25,925 nucleotides of DNA from Ravibacter sp964559125 (GCA_964559125.1 CAZLGW010000058.1:1-25925), one strand, 5' to 3'. Shown: positions 7,369 to 16,661, numbered from the stretch's first letter. The notes: generated by a model not told the origin, from the sequence alone. Numbers and translations: made by a program.

Positions 7369-7731
7369 ATGCTGATTAATGAACTATCGAAGCGGACAGG
7401 CGTCACCATACATACCTTAAGGTATTACGAAAACCTCGGGCTGATACAGGGCACAACCGACGAGAACGTCAAAACCAACAACTACAGGAACTATGACGAA
7501 ACCGTGGTGGAAAGGGTCGAGATAATTAAGGGCGCTAAGGAAGTAGGCTTTACCCTTTCGGAAATCAAGGAATTAATGAACACCTGGTTCAGCGGGACTT
7601 CTACTCAAGAAGAAATACTATCCTTTTTTGAAAAGAAAGTAGCCGAAATCGATGATAAAATCAAAAAGTTCAGACAGATAAAGAAGCTTCTTGAAGGCGT
7701 AATGAAAGATATTGGAAAGGGTGAATGTTAA
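7369..7731 (+). CDS. MerR-family transcriptional regulator
   Basis: A 120-residue protein with the MerR winged helix at the N-terminus (LINELSKRTGVTIHTLRYYENLGLI and the wing NNYRNYD; key residues RYYE), region 2 VGFTLSEIKELMNTW, and a C-terminal dimerisation coiled coil from about residue 80. There is a single cysteine, the last residue, so the two-cysteine metal loop of CueR/ZntR is absent and metal sensing of that type is unlikely. It has its own promoter and a palindrome just upstream. The cytochrome-dehydrogenase gene 195 bp downstream is a possible target by position only. Confidence 0.88.
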   Translation: MLINELSKRTGVTIHTLRYYENLGLIQGTTDENVKTNNYRNYDETVVERVEIIKGAKEVGFTLSEIKELMNTWFSGTSTQEEILSFFEKKVAEIDDKIKKFRQIKKLLEGVMKDIGKGEC

Positions 7732-7926
7732 GCTACCCTTACGTATTCCGGTAATATTATCAGAATAATAATATCTTCCCTCTTCTCACAAACTCCGCAT
7801 AGACTTGCGGTGTCGGGAGTGATAATATATGGTGTTATTTTATACTATCTTTACTTTTCATACAGTTACGCAGGGATTGGACTGGCAGATAATCCGGCCA
7901 GGTGAACAGTCAAAATTGACCCTCCT

Positions 7927-9459
7927 ATGAAAAAATCGATGAATACAGAAAAATCAGGAAGGAAGTCTTTGGGCGATACCCAAACCCTATTTTGCTTCGT
8001 TATGGCCATCGCACTGATAATTTCCTCATGTCAATCCAATTCAGGAGGAAATACAACTGGTACAGACAAGCAAACCTCTGTGGATTCACTGGCGATTAAA
8101 AATGGCGCAGAACTCTATCCAATCTATTGTGCAGGGTGTCATGGGCGGCAGTTCCAGGGAAGTTCGGGGCCGGCACTGGTGAATACGACCTTCAAACACG
8201 GCAGTGATTTCGATTCGATCCGCAGATCCATCTACGAAGGTGTTCCCTCTACTGAAATGATCGCCTATTCCAATCTTCTTTCCGATGAACAGATCGATCA
8301 GATCACCACGTACATTATAGAGGCCGGGAAGTCGCCTGACCTGATTGTAGAAGACAATATGCCTTCCCGGGTTAAGACCCAACATTACGAGCTGGAAATC
8401 GAGCAGATGGTGAGCGAGGGGTTGGAAAGGCCCTGGGCCTTTGAATTTCTGAATGCCGACAGTGCATTGGTCACTTTCAGTAAAGGAGGGCTTCATTGGC
8501 TGGTAGGCGGAAAAGTGGACCCACAGGCAATTCAGGGTACGCCTAAAACCTATGCCACCGATATGTTCGGCGGAATGAAGGATGTGGCCTTTGACCCGGA
8601 CTATAAAACAAACGGCTGGGTATACCTGGCCTACAGCTACAACAGTACAGGTACCACAGACTCTCATGCTCCGGGCACCACGAAGGTAGTCCGTGGGAAA
8701 GTGAAGAATAACCGCTGGACGGATGAACAGGTCCTCTTCCAGGCGCATGATTCTGTGTTTGTGGCTAAAGGCCTGAGGTGGGGCTGCCGGTTCCTTTTCG
8801 ACAAAAAGGGATACCTGTACTTTACTATCGGCGAAATGCTGGGGCCGAGAGAAGGCGGCGGCAGGAGACCACAGTTTATGACAAGGCCGGAAGGCAAGAT
8901 TTTCCGGATACACAGCGATGGCTCTATACCCAAAGATAACCCGCTCTACGGAAAGAAAGATGTTCTTCAGGCCATTTACGCCTGGGGATCGCGGAACGCT
9001 CAAGGGATCGCGCGGCATCCCGTAACGGGAGAGATTTATTTCAGCGAGCATGGCCCCCAGGGTGGCGATGAGCTGAACCGGCTAAAAAACGGGGCAAATT
9101 ACGGTTGGCCGGATATTACCTATGGGATTGATTACGACGGCGGTATTATATCCGGGGATACGCACAGAGAGGGAATGGAGCAGCCTGTTACCTACTGGAC
9201 CCCTTCCATTGCCGTCAGCGCGATAGAGTTTGTTAGCGGCAACAGGTTCCCAAAATGGAACAACGACCTGCTGGTGACAGCTCTGAAATTTGAAGAAGTG
9301 AGAAGACTGGTGATTGAGAACGATAAGGTGAAGGAAGAGGAGATCCTGCTGAAAGGCTACGGGCGCGTGAGGGATATCAAGATCGGCCCCGATGGTGCCC
9401 TTTATGTCCTTACCAATACACCTGATGCACTGTGGCGCGTCACTCCGAAGGTTCCATAG
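7927..9459 (+). CDS. cytochrome c-glucose/sorbosone dehydrogenase fusion lipoprotein
   Basis: The 510-residue protein begins with a lipoprotein signal (hydrophobic run, lipobox LIISSC, Cys35). A class I cytochrome c domain follows, with CAGCH at residues 68-72 and a candidate axial methionine in GVPSTEMIAY. The rest, from about residue 150, is a GSDH beta-propeller of the PQQ-dependent sugar dehydrogenase family (Yli/Asd-like), with PWAFEF, AYSYNST, EHGPQGGDELNRLKNGANYG and a closing GPDGALYVLTNT. The expected role is periplasmic oxidation of an aldose or similar sugar, with electrons passed to the fused heme. The domain order, heme first, is noted as less usual from memory. PQQ biosynthesis genes are not in the window. 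Confidence 0.9.
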   Translation: MKKSMNTEKSGRKSLGDTQTLFCFVMAIALIISSCQSNSGGNTTGTDKQTSVDSLAIKNGAELYPIYCAGCHGRQFQGSSGPALVNTTFKHGSDFDSIRRSIYEGVPSTEMIAYSNLLSDEQIDQITTYIIEAGKSPDLIVEDNMPSRVKTQHYELEIEQMVSEGLERPWAFEFLNADSALVTFSKGGLHWLVGGKVDPQAIQGTPKTYATDMFGGMKDVAFDPDYKTNGWVYLAYSYNSTGTTDSHAPGTTKVVRGKVKNNRWTDEQVLFQAHDSVFVAKGLRWGCRFLFDKKGYLYFTIGEMLGPREGGGRRPQFMTRPEGKIFRIHSDGSIPKDNPLYGKKDVLQAIYAWGSRNAQGIARHPVTGEIYFSEHGPQGGDELNRLKNGANYGWPDITYGIDYDGGIISGDTHREGMEQPVTYWTPSIAVSAIEFVSGNRFPKWNNDLLVTALKFEEVRRLVIENDKVKEEEILLKGYGRVRDIKIGPDGALYVLTNTPDALWRVTPKVP

Positions 9460-9606
9460 ACGTATTTTTACGAAAAGAACCTCCTATTCAACGTTTCAGC
9501 ACTATACCATTCCTCGCTTTGGAAAAAATAAAAAGGCGTGTTTCATTTTATGAGAGTCCACATCACTAAATCGTAGATTTATTCCTATATTAAATGGGAG
9601 CATTAC

Positions 9607-9614
9607 TATATTTG
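9607..9614 (+). promoter_or_regulatory. -7 box upstream of the fecI-like gene
   Basis: TATATTTG fits TAnnTTTG, but no TTG lies at the matching -33 distance. It sits inside the longest possible frame of the sigma gene, which argues for a start at 9630 or 9651 rather than at 9594. Confidence 0.35.
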
Positions 9615-9629
9615 CAAAGGAAAGCAAAG

Positions 9630-10268
9630 ATGAAAACGAATTTTGCAGGAATGAGTGAGCACTTGGAGACTGTCGATCCGGATCAGGGGCTACTGACGCG
9701 ATTACGGAATGGGGACCACGCTTCATTTTCCGAGTTATATGCTACGTATAGTAGTAAGGTATATGTTTTTATCCTGAAGTATATTCATTCTCCGGAACTT
9801 TCAAAAGACCTGACCCAGGAAGTATTCATCAAAATCTGGGAGGGAAGAGAGCAACTGGAAGGTGTCCGATTGCTGAGGGCATATATTTTTGCGGCAGCAA
9901 GAAACCATGCTTTCAACACCCTGAAAAAGATAGCCAGTGTAGAAGCCGCTCAAAGTCACCTGCTGTCGCATTTCCAGAGGGAGCGGCAAGTGGTGGAGGA
10001 TGATTTTATTTACCATGAATACCTGGAACTACTCAATCAGGTGCTGGAACGTTTGCCGGAACGGACCCGGGAGATTTTCAGGATGTGTCGCCAGGAAGGA
10101 AAAAGCTACGAGGAGGCCGCCGCTGCTCTTGGAATTTCCCGCAATGCGATCAAGAACCACATGGTCTTTTCAATGAAGGTATTAAGTGATTTTGCAGAAA
10201 GGGACCTCGGAATTTCATTGAGTATTCTACTCGGCATTCTCTCCGGTTATTCGGCGCAATCGGTCTGA
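9630..10268 (+). CDS. FecI-like ECF sigma factor
   Basis: From the ATG at 9630 the product has 212 residues. Region 2 is visible as FSELYATYSSKVYVFILKYI and LTQEVFIKIWEGRE, and region 4 as LPERTREIFRMCRQEGKSYEE followed by LGISRNAIKNHM. This is the Bacteroidota FecI/SigV-like group (RNA polymerase sigma-70 factor, Bacteroides expansion family). A FecR-type gene follows at 110 bp, and then a SusC with an STN domain, so it should direct transcription of the downstream locus once released by the anti-sigma factor. A -7 box at 9607-9614 makes the earlier in-frame ATG (9594) unlikely; 9651 remains possible. Confidence 0.92.
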   Translation: MKTNFAGMSEHLETVDPDQGLLTRLRNGDHASFSELYATYSSKVYVFILKYIHSPELSKDLTQEVFIKIWEGREQLEGVRLLRAYIFAAARNHAFNTLKKIASVEAAQSHLLSHFQRERQVVEDDFIYHEYLELLNQVLERLPERTREIFRMCRQEGKSYEEAAAALGISRNAIKNHMVFSMKVLSDFAERDLGISLSILLGILSGYSAQSV

Positions 10269-10330
10269 AAAATTTTTCCCGCCACCATTTTTTCAGATCT
10301 CCTCCCCATTTTAAAAAAAAAATCAAATTT

Positions 10331-10356
10331 CTGCTACCCTGGCAGCCTGCTTTTTT
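10331..10356 (+). terminator. weak hairpin plus T-run between fecI-like and fecR-like genes
   Basis: CTGC (10331-10334) pairs with GCAG (10342-10345), and a T-run follows at 10351-10356, just before the FecR start at 10379. The stem is only 4-5 bp, so it could be a weak attenuator or chance. A long A-run lies just upstream. Confidence 0.2.
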
Positions 10357-10378
10357 GTCTTCATTAAAAAAAGACGAA

Positions 10379-11506
10379 ATGGAGCTGCCCGAATTTTATA
10401 GAAAGTTAATAAGAGGGTATAAGGACAGAACCTCAACGGATGTCGAGCTGGAAGTACTGATGCAATTGCTCAGGGAGGGGAAGCTGGATGAGTATCTTAT
10501 GGAGTCTATGGACGAGGAGGCAGCAATCGGGGAAGAGGCTCCCCGGGAGGTGTCTATTCCCCGTCGGTCCGGCATTCTCAAATGGCTTCCCTATGTTGCC
10601 GCTTGCCTGCTGCTCCTTTCTTTAGGGGGACTTCTTTATAATAATTATGTTTCTCCGGTGGAAAAGGCCGGGCTGGCCGACAGGGTACAGGATATTCCCC
10701 CAGGTGGTAACCACGCTACGCTGACGCTGGAGAACGGGTCGGTTATTACCCTCGATCAACTGGCTGATGGTGAAATTGTTCAGCAAGCCGGATTGGTGGT
10801 TCGGAAAACAGGCGACGGACAACTGGTTTACGAAGCGGGTATTACAGACGCGGAGGTAGGTTTACTGACTTATAATACAATTACAACGCCCAACGGCGGT
10901 CAGTACCGCGTCATCCTGCCGGATGGAACTCATGTATGGCTCAATTCGGCATCATCCCTTCGTTACCCGATCAGGTTTAACGGGACAACCAGGCAAGTCG
11001 AGCTTACCGGAGAGGGCTACTTTGAGGTATCAGCTGATGAAAGCGCACCATTTATAGTTGCCTGCCAAAACCAGGTTGTACTGGTGACGGGCACCCATTT
11101 CAATATCAATGCCTACCCGGAGGAGCAATCGGTACAGACTACCCTGCTTGAGGGCAGGGTAACTGTGGTTTCAAACGATGGGAAAAACAGTGTTTTGCTG
11201 AAACCGGGTGAGCAGGCCTTGTTGGAAAGTGAAAAGTTCACGGTCAGGGCGGCTGACACAGAGCAGGCGACAGACTGGAAAAACGGTGACTTCATTTTCG
11301 AGAATGAGGACATCCGCAGTATCATGCGGCGGGTTGCACGTTGGTACGACGTGGACGTTGTCTACGAGAATGGCTACCAGCCTGACATTGGGTTTTTCGG
11401 ACAGGTTTCCCGCTCAAAAAATATATCGGAAGTCCTGCAGGTACTCGAACTTACCGGAGCGGTGCATTTCAGGATAGAGGACAGAACTATTACCGTTTTA
11501 CCTTAA
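10379..11506 (+). CDS. FecR-like anti-sigma factor
   Basis: From the ATG at 10379 the product is 375 residues. An N-terminal cytoplasmic helix bundle (about 1-65) would hold the sigma factor. One membrane segment follows at about 67-87 (WLPYVAACLLLLSLGGLLY), and then the periplasmic FecR domain (TPNGGQYRVILPDGTHVWLN, TGEGYFEVSADES, VLVTGTHFNINAYPEE). A C-terminal DUF4974-type domain ends the protein (FENEDIRSIMRRVARWYDVD). The latter usually contacts the STN domain of the receptor encoded next. A TTG at 10355 would extend the frame by 8 residues but is less likely than the ATG. It belongs to the FecI-FecR-SusC signalling relay. Confidence 0.94.
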   Translation: MELPEFYRKLIRGYKDRTSTDVELEVLMQLLREGKLDEYLMESMDEEAAIGEEAPREVSIPRRSGILKWLPYVAACLLLLSLGGLLYNNYVSPVEKAGLADRVQDIPPGGNHATLTLENGSVITLDQLADGEIVQQAGLVVRKTGDGQLVYEAGITDAEVGLLTYNTITTPNGGQYRVILPDGTHVWLNSASSLRYPIRFNGTTRQVELTGEGYFEVSADESAPFIVACQNQVVLVTGTHFNINAYPEEQSVQTTLLEGRVTVVSNDGKNSVLLKPGEQALLESEKFTVRAADTEQATDWKNGDFIFENEDIRSIMRRVARWYDVDVVYENGYQPDIGFFGQVSRSKNISEVLQVLELTGAVHFRIEDRTITVLP

Positions 11507-11589
11507 GGTAAAAGAATAACCAGTTCAAATTAATTCCATAACCTTAAATTCACTAAACGAATGAAAACCTAAAAAAACAGGCTGGGGAC

Positions 11590-11621
11590 AAAAAAACCGG
11601 AAATGCGGCTAACATTTCCGG
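11590..11621 (-). terminator. intrinsic terminator facing the minus strand
   Basis: CCGGAAATG at 11597-11605 and its exact reverse complement at 11613-11621 form a 9-bp stem with a 7-nt loop. An A-run (11590-11596) on the plus strand becomes a U-tract after the stem only for minus-strand transcripts. No minus-strand gene is annotated here, so it must end an antisense or small RNA transcript. Confidence 0.6.
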
Positions 11622-11678
11622 CTGACGTCGGATGATCCCTGAACGAAATTTTCGAAATCCAATCATTTCTCACCCAAA
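11590..11678 (-). ncRNA. candidate PUL-associated antisense small RNA
   Basis: A minus-strand -7 box, TACATTTG (plus-strand positions 11691 down to 11684), matches TAnnTTTG. Transcription from it would begin near 11678 and reach the minus-facing terminator at 11590-11621, giving an RNA of about 90 nt. Small RNAs in the gap between anti-sigma and susC genes, read against the susC leader, are known from Bacteroides PULs (DonS type). The -33 element is not convincing: CAAA at 11708-11711 leaves a 16-nt spacer. This is therefore a prediction from two aligned signals and position. Confidence 0.35.
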
Positions 11679-11690
11679 CTTTACAAATGT

Positions 11691-14600
11691 ATGAATTTTT
11701 ACGTTTGCAAATCATTGTTGTATCTTCTATCACCCTCAGGCAGATCAGAGATGCATCCGAAAATCATTACCCTTAATGATTGCGGGGTTATTTTAACAAA
11801 GGCCATTATGAAACTGAGGTTACCCGTATTCCTGATGCTCACTGTAGCCTGCCTGCAGGTCGGTGCGTCGGCGATTGGGCAGCAAATCACCCTCTCTGAA
11901 AGAAATGTACCCCTGGAGCGCGTGTTTAAAAAGCTGCGAAAGCAAAGTAACGTTGATTTTGTATGTAGCAGCGAGCAGATGCGACGTGCGGCCCGTGTAA
12001 CGCTGAATGTAACGAATCAGCCGCTGAAGGAAGTGCTGGATGAAATATTTGAAAACCAGCCGCTCATTTATACGCTGAAGAATAAAACGATTGTGGTACA
12101 AGATAAACCTACGGTGGCTGTAGGCCTTGCTGCGGAATATCCTACTGAAACGATCGTAGAAACGATCCCGGTGAGGGGGCGTGTGGTTGACGAGAAAGGA
12201 GAAGCGCTACCGGGGGTGAGTATTTTGGTGAAAGGGACACAAAAGGGGATGATAACGGATACGGAGGGTAAGTTTTCCATTGAGGTACCTGATAAAGACG
12301 CTGTGTTAGTGTTTTCGTTTGTGGGCTACGTAAGCCAGGAGATAGTCGTAGGGAACAGGAATCTGATTGAGATCGCACTGTCGGAAGACAAGAAAGCACT
12401 GGATGAGTTGGTCGTAGTAGGATACGGGACCACCCGGAAATCTGATCTCACCGGCTCGATAGCGCAAATCAGGCCTGAGGAGCTGCAGGCAGTACCCGTA
12501 TACAACGGAGAACAGGCGCTGAAAGGGCGTGCAGCCGGCGTGCAGGTCACCCAGAATTCAGGACAGCCCGGTGACCGTATCAAGGTCCGTGTGCGGGGAG
12601 GAAACTCGGTGATCGGCGATAACCAGCCGCTTTATGTTGTAGACGGGTTCCCGATGACCGGAGGTTTGAGTTTTCTTAACCCTTCGGACATCGAATCGAT
12701 CGACATCCTGAAAGATGCCTCTGCCACTGCGATTTACGGGGCCAGGGGCGCTAACGGAGTGGTGATCATCACTTCGAAAAAAGGCAAAAGGAATGTCCCG
12801 GGGAGAGTCGAATTCAATACGTTTTTTGGGGTTCAGCAAGTCACAAAGCGTTATGATCTGATGGATGCCGGAGAATATGCGGTTATAGCCAACGAATGGC
12901 TGAAAAATAGCAATCAGCCGCCTTTTTTTAACCTGGACGAAATAAGGGGTCCCGGTACCGACTGGCAGGATTTGGTGTTGCGGTCGGCACCGATACAAGA
13001 CCATACCCTTTCTTTCTCAGGAGGTTCCGAACGAACGCAATACTCCTTTTCCGGCAACTACTACGCCCAGGACGGTATCCTGATTAACACCGGGGTAAAG
13101 CGAGGCTCGGCCCGGCTGAATCTCGGCCACGACCTGAAAGACTGGATGCGTCTGGATGTTAACCTGAACCTCTCCCGAAGGCAGCAGCTCTCCGTCCCGG
13201 TCAACAACGGTCTGCTCGGAGCTTCTTCCATTTTGTCTGCAGCAGCTTCTGCTCCTCCCACATTGCCTGTTTATGATGAAAACGGCCTGCCGACGCGGAT
13301 CGAACGTGCGTACAGCTTCGGGTCGGCCGATATGCGGAATCCTTTGATTTTTGCAGAGGAGAAAACCACTACCACAACCAACGGCGGGGTAGGCAATACC
13401 AGTCTGGAAATAAAGCTGAGCAAGGACCTGGTGTTTAAAACCCTGGCAGGCCTGGAATACACTTACTCGCTGACTGACCAGTATACACCCATTGTTTTTG
13501 CCGTCGATCGGGGTTCTGCCAGGCAACAGGTTAATTACAGAACTTCGTTTCTGAATGAAAATACACTTACCTACACTAAAGAGTTTAACGGCAATCATCG
13601 TTTTACGGCATTAGGCGGCTATACGTATCAAACTGACCGGAATCGCAATTTAGGAATAGGAGTTAGCGGTTTTCCGGGTAATACGACCCTGAATTACGAT
13701 CTTTCTGCCGCAGAGGTCATTAGCCCACCTTCTTCCGGCATATCGGAATGGGCATTGGCTTCCTGGCTTTCCAGGGTCAATTACTCCCTGGCCGACAAAT
13801 ACCTGTTCACAGCCAGTTTAAGGGCCGACGGATCATCCCGTTTCGGGAAAAATAACAAGTGGGCATCGTTTCCCTCCGCAGCAGTTGCGTGGCGGGTATC
13901 CAATGAACCATTTATGCGCGATGTGACCCAGGTTAATGAACTTAAGCTACGCGCGAGTTATGGGGTTACAGGTAATACAGCGCTGAATCCCTATCAATCA
14001 TTGGATCGGATGAGTACAGGGCGTACGATTTATGGGAATAATGAAACACTCGTCGGTTATGTTCCCTCCGGAATTTCCAATCCTGACCTGAAATGGGAGA
14101 CTACCAGGCAGACGGATATCGGCTTCGAAATGACGGTCCTGAATCACAGGCTTAACATTTCGGCAGATTATTACTGGAAGTACACAACCGACCTCCTGGC
14201 TTCGGTACCTTTACCTCCTTCCGTAGGCTTCGGGTCAATTCTGCAGAATATAGGCGAGATCAAGAACCATGGGTTTGAGCTTACTTTAAATGGAGATATA
14301 CTGACCGGTCCGCTGAAGTGGACTGCCTCCGGGATGTTGTCGACCAATAAAAACAAGATTGTCAAACTTGCCGGAAAAGGCGATATCTACAGCACCGACA
14401 ATACCAATATCGCACGGGAAGGAGAGCCTTTGGGAAGCTTTTTCGGGTATCTCGAAGACGGATTGACTGAAGCCGGTTTCATTCAGTACAGCGATCTCAA
14501 CAGAGACGGAGTCATTAATTTGCTGGACAGGGTGATTTTGGGAAAGCCTAATCCAGATCTTATTTTCAGCCTTAACTCCAGCCTTTCCTATAAAGGAGTG

Positions 14601-15074
14601 AGTCTCGGTATATTTCTTGAAGGGATACACGGAAATCAACTGTATAATGCTACCGACGCTACTCACCTGAATTCGTTTCAGCGCGGAACCAACCAGTTCA
14701 GAGACCTGACCGGGAACTATTGGACCGCCGAAAACCCGGATGTAAATGCAAAATATCCGAAAGTCAGTCCCCTTACTTCATTCGTTATTTCCGATCGTTT
14801 TATAGAGGACGGCAGCTACCTGAGATTAAAATCGATCAACCTGAGTTACGATCTCCCCGTAGCCAAATGGGGAATGGCATGGTGTAACTTCTTAAAGCTT
14901 TATATTTCAGGGACCAATTTGCTGACATTCACCCGATATACCGGGCTTGACCCGGAGATGAACACCCGCGGTACTGACTCGCAAAATGTCAACGACCGGC
15001 TGCGGATGGGCCATGACCGAAGCGGGTATCCCAACGCCCGTATTTATGCAATGGGTTTAAGATTAACTTTTTAA
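11691..15074 (+). CDS. SusC/RagA-type TonB-dependent outer-membrane receptor with STN domain
   Basis: Up to 1127 residues. A hydrophobic signal (KLRLPVFLMLTVACLQVGAS) begins only at residue 41, so the true start may be Met40 (11808) or Met21 (11751). The mature protein opens with an STN domain (about 62-135: ITLSERNVPLERVFKKLRKQ, LKEVLDEIFENQPL). Next come a carboxypeptidase-regulatory-like domain (VRGRVVDEKGEALPGVSILV), a TonB box region (DELVVVGYGT), the plug (ALKGRAAGVQVTQNSGQPGD, LYVVDGFPMTG, SATAIYGARGANGVVIITSK) and a long beta-barrel ending in phenylalanine. It imports an oligomer together with SusD, and through STN signals to FecR. SusD follows after 12 bp. Confidence 0.96.
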   Translation: MNFYVCKSLLYLLSPSGRSEMHPKIITLNDCGVILTKAIMKLRLPVFLMLTVACLQVGASAIGQQITLSERNVPLERVFKKLRKQSNVDFVCSSEQMRRAARVTLNVTNQPLKEVLDEIFENQPLIYTLKNKTIVVQDKPTVAVGLAAEYPTETIVETIPVRGRVVDEKGEALPGVSILVKGTQKGMITDTEGKFSIEVPDKDAVLVFSFVGYVSQEIVVGNRNLIEIALSEDKKALDELVVVGYGTTRKSDLTGSIAQIRPEELQAVPVYNGEQALKGRAAGVQVTQNSGQPGDRIKVRVRGGNSVIGDNQPLYVVDGFPMTGGLSFLNPSDIESIDILKDASATAIYGARGANGVVIITSKKGKRNVPGRVEFNTFFGVQQVTKRYDLMDAGEYAVIANEWLKNSNQPPFFNLDEIRGPGTDWQDLVLRSAPIQDHTLSFSGGSERTQYSFSGNYYAQDGILINTGVKRGSARLNLGHDLKDWMRLDVNLNLSRRQQLSVPVNNGLLGASSILSAAASAPPTLPVYDENGLPTRIERAYSFGSADMRNPLIFAEEKTTTTTNGGVGNTSLEIKLSKDLVFKTLAGLEYTYSLTDQYTPIVFAVDRGSARQQVNYRTSFLNENTLTYTKEFNGNHRFTALGGYTYQTDRNRNLGIGVSGFPGNTTLNYDLSAAEVISPPSSGISEWALASWLSRVNYSLADKYLFTASLRADGSSRFGKNNKWASFPSAAVAWRVSNEPFMRDVTQVNELKLRASYGVTGNTALNPYQSLDRMSTGRTIYGNNETLVGYVPSGISNPDLKWETTRQTDIGFEMTVLNHRLNISADYYWKYTTDLLASVPLPPSVGFGSILQNIGEIKNHGFELTLNGDILTGPLKWTASGMLSTNKNKIVKLAGKGDIYSTDNTNIAREGEPLGSFFGYLEDGLTEAGFIQYSDLNRDGVINLLDRVILGKPNPDLIFSLNSSLSYKGVSLGIFLEGIHGNQLYNATDATHLNSFQRGTNQFRDLTGNYWTAENPDVNAKYPKVSPLTSFVISDRFIEDGSYLRLKSINLSYDLPVAKWGMAWCNFLKLYISGTNLLTFTRYTGLDPEMNTRGTDSQNVNDRLRMGHDRSGYPNARIYAMGLRLTF
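11700..11707 (+). promoter_or_regulatory. possible plus-strand -7 box at the susC start
   Basis: TACGTTTG fits TAnnTTTG and lies 8 nt downstream of the minus-strand box at 11684-11691, so the two would point away from each other. No -33 partner is visible. If used, the first in-frame ATG of susC (11691) could not be the start. Confidence 0.25.
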
Positions 15075-15086
15075 CATACAAGGACA

Positions 15087-16544
15087 ATGAAATTAACCAA
15101 TATCATGTTAGCATTGGTCGGACTATTGCTGGCATCTTGCTCGGATATGCTCGAAGAAGCCCCGAAGGATTTTGTATCAAGAAGTAATTACTATAGAAGT
15201 GAAGCCGATGCACAGGGAGCGTTGAATGGTGCTTACAGCTCTCTCTCTCCTGATTTTTATGACCTTAACAGCCATCTTCTGGCAGAACTCCATAGTGACC
15301 TGATTATGGGTCGGGGGTCTCAGGCATCAGTTTCAAACATGAGCCGGGTACTGGATCAGGCGAATATAAATCGTGTGGCGAGCCTATGGTCTGCCCTGTA
15401 TTCCGGAATTAACCGGGCTAACGCAGTGCTGAACAACGTGCAGATGATTGAAAATATCAACGAAAGCGCTCGGACCCGTATCATAGCAGAAGCACGATTC
15501 CTCAGAGCACTGGCTTATTTCGAGTTAGTTAGAGGATGGGGTGGCGTACCTATCAAAACTAAGGAGAGTACCGACTTGTCCGAACTGGAAGCTCCAAGAA
15601 AGTCTGAAAACGAAGTATATAATTTCATTATAGACGATTTACTGGAAGCTGAAAAAGGACTTCTGGAAACAGTTGGAAGTTCGACAGGTCAGGCTTCCAA
15701 GGCAGCGGCCAGGATGCTCCTCGCCCATGTGTATCTGACAAAAGGCGATTGGCAGGCTTGTGCCGACAAGGCCGAACAAGTGATTGGTAGTGGAGCCTAC
15801 CGTTTGCTGGAAGTAAGCAAGGCCGATGACTTTTACCAGATATTCGCCTCAAACACCCACCCCGAAGATATTATGTCGGTTCATCATTCGGAAATCAGAC
15901 AGTCCGATGTGGTCCGCTATTTACATATGGGTAGCAATATTCCATACAATTATAACAGCACGGGCTATTTTGCCTGGCTACCGAATACCAGCTCCATCAT
16001 TGGTGAGGAATGGGATGACAACGATCTGCGGAGATCTTTCAATCTGTACACCCACGTTCTGGATGCATCCGGGAATTGGGTGCCTCTGGCATCTACTACT
16101 CCGGTATTATTTAAAAAGTTTATTTCCAATACCAGTGGCTTGAGGATGCACAGTCTGCCCATCTATCGGTATACAGAGGCGTTGCTGTTTTTTGCCGAGG
16201 CGTCTTGCCAGGCTGAGGGAGCGCCGTCTGCGACTGCGTTGGAAAGGCTGAATATGGTTAGAAGAAGGGCTTATGGATATGATTCGAAAACGGTCTCTCC
16301 CGTAGACTACAAGCCGGGAATGGACAAAGAGACCTTTCTGGATGCCGTTCTCCGTGAAAGAGCTTATGAGTTTGTGATCGAAAGACGGCGGTGGTGGGAT
16401 CTCAAGCGGACCGGCAAAGCCAAAGAAGCCCTTGCAGCGGTAGGAAGGCCGATGATTGATGAGCGTCTGATGTGGCCGATTCCCGAAAATGAAATAAACA
16501 ACAATCCGGGCATAGGGCAGGCAGATCAAAATCCCGGTTATTAG
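15087..16544 (+). CDS. SusD/RagB-type surface glycan-binding lipoprotein
   Basis: A 485-residue lipoprotein with signal peptide and lipobox LLLASC (Cys18). It shows typical SusD features: FVSRSNYYRSEADAQGALNG near the N-terminus, RIIAEARFLRALAYFELVRG in the TPR helices, and a C-terminal stretch with YEFVIERRRWWDLKRTG and PIPENEINNNPGIGQADQNP. It caps the SusC barrel on the outer surface and delivers ligand. It lies 12 bp after susC and is surely co-transcribed. The ligand cannot be read from the sequence. Confidence 0.96.
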   Translation: MKLTNIMLALVGLLLASCSDMLEEAPKDFVSRSNYYRSEADAQGALNGAYSSLSPDFYDLNSHLLAELHSDLIMGRGSQASVSNMSRVLDQANINRVASLWSALYSGINRANAVLNNVQMIENINESARTRIIAEARFLRALAYFELVRGWGGVPIKTKESTDLSELEAPRKSENEVYNFIIDDLLEAEKGLLETVGSSTGQASKAAARMLLAHVYLTKGDWQACADKAEQVIGSGAYRLLEVSKADDFYQIFASNTHPEDIMSVHHSEIRQSDVVRYLHMGSNIPYNYNSTGYFAWLPNTSSIIGEEWDDNDLRRSFNLYTHVLDASGNWVPLASTTPVLFKKFISNTSGLRMHSLPIYRYTEALLFFAEASCQAEGAPSATALERLNMVRRRAYGYDSKTVSPVDYKPGMDKETFLDAVLRERAYEFVIERRRWWDLKRTGKAKEALAAVGRPMIDERLMWPIPENEINNNPGIGQADQNPGY

Positions 16545-16661
16545 GAAGTGATCAGGCAACCCGGCAGAAGTGCAGTAGCTCTTTATAGAGATGGATCTTG
16601 CTCTCATAGAAAAGAACGGACCGCTATAATGTTGCAGGCGTTAACACATTGAAACCCTAAA

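Noticed and set aside
7750..7830. Minus-strand stretch downstream of merR that reads like the tail of a protein (TPQVYAEFVRRGK)
   Set aside because: It is too short and no family could be named. A small hairpin in the same place (CCGCA/TGCGG) is also too weak to call a terminator.
8086..9051. Long minus-strand open frame (321 codons) inside the cytochrome-dehydrogenase gene
   Set aside because: It lies wholly antisense to a gene with clear motifs and its translation has no recognisable domain; it is a codon-bias shadow.
10355..10381. TTG start for the FecR-like gene
   Set aside because: An in-frame ATG 24 nt downstream gives the usual N-terminus, and the TTG lies within a T-run.
13017..13598. 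Minus-strand open frame of 193 codons inside susC
   Set aside because: It is antisense to a conserved beta-barrel gene and shows no family features.
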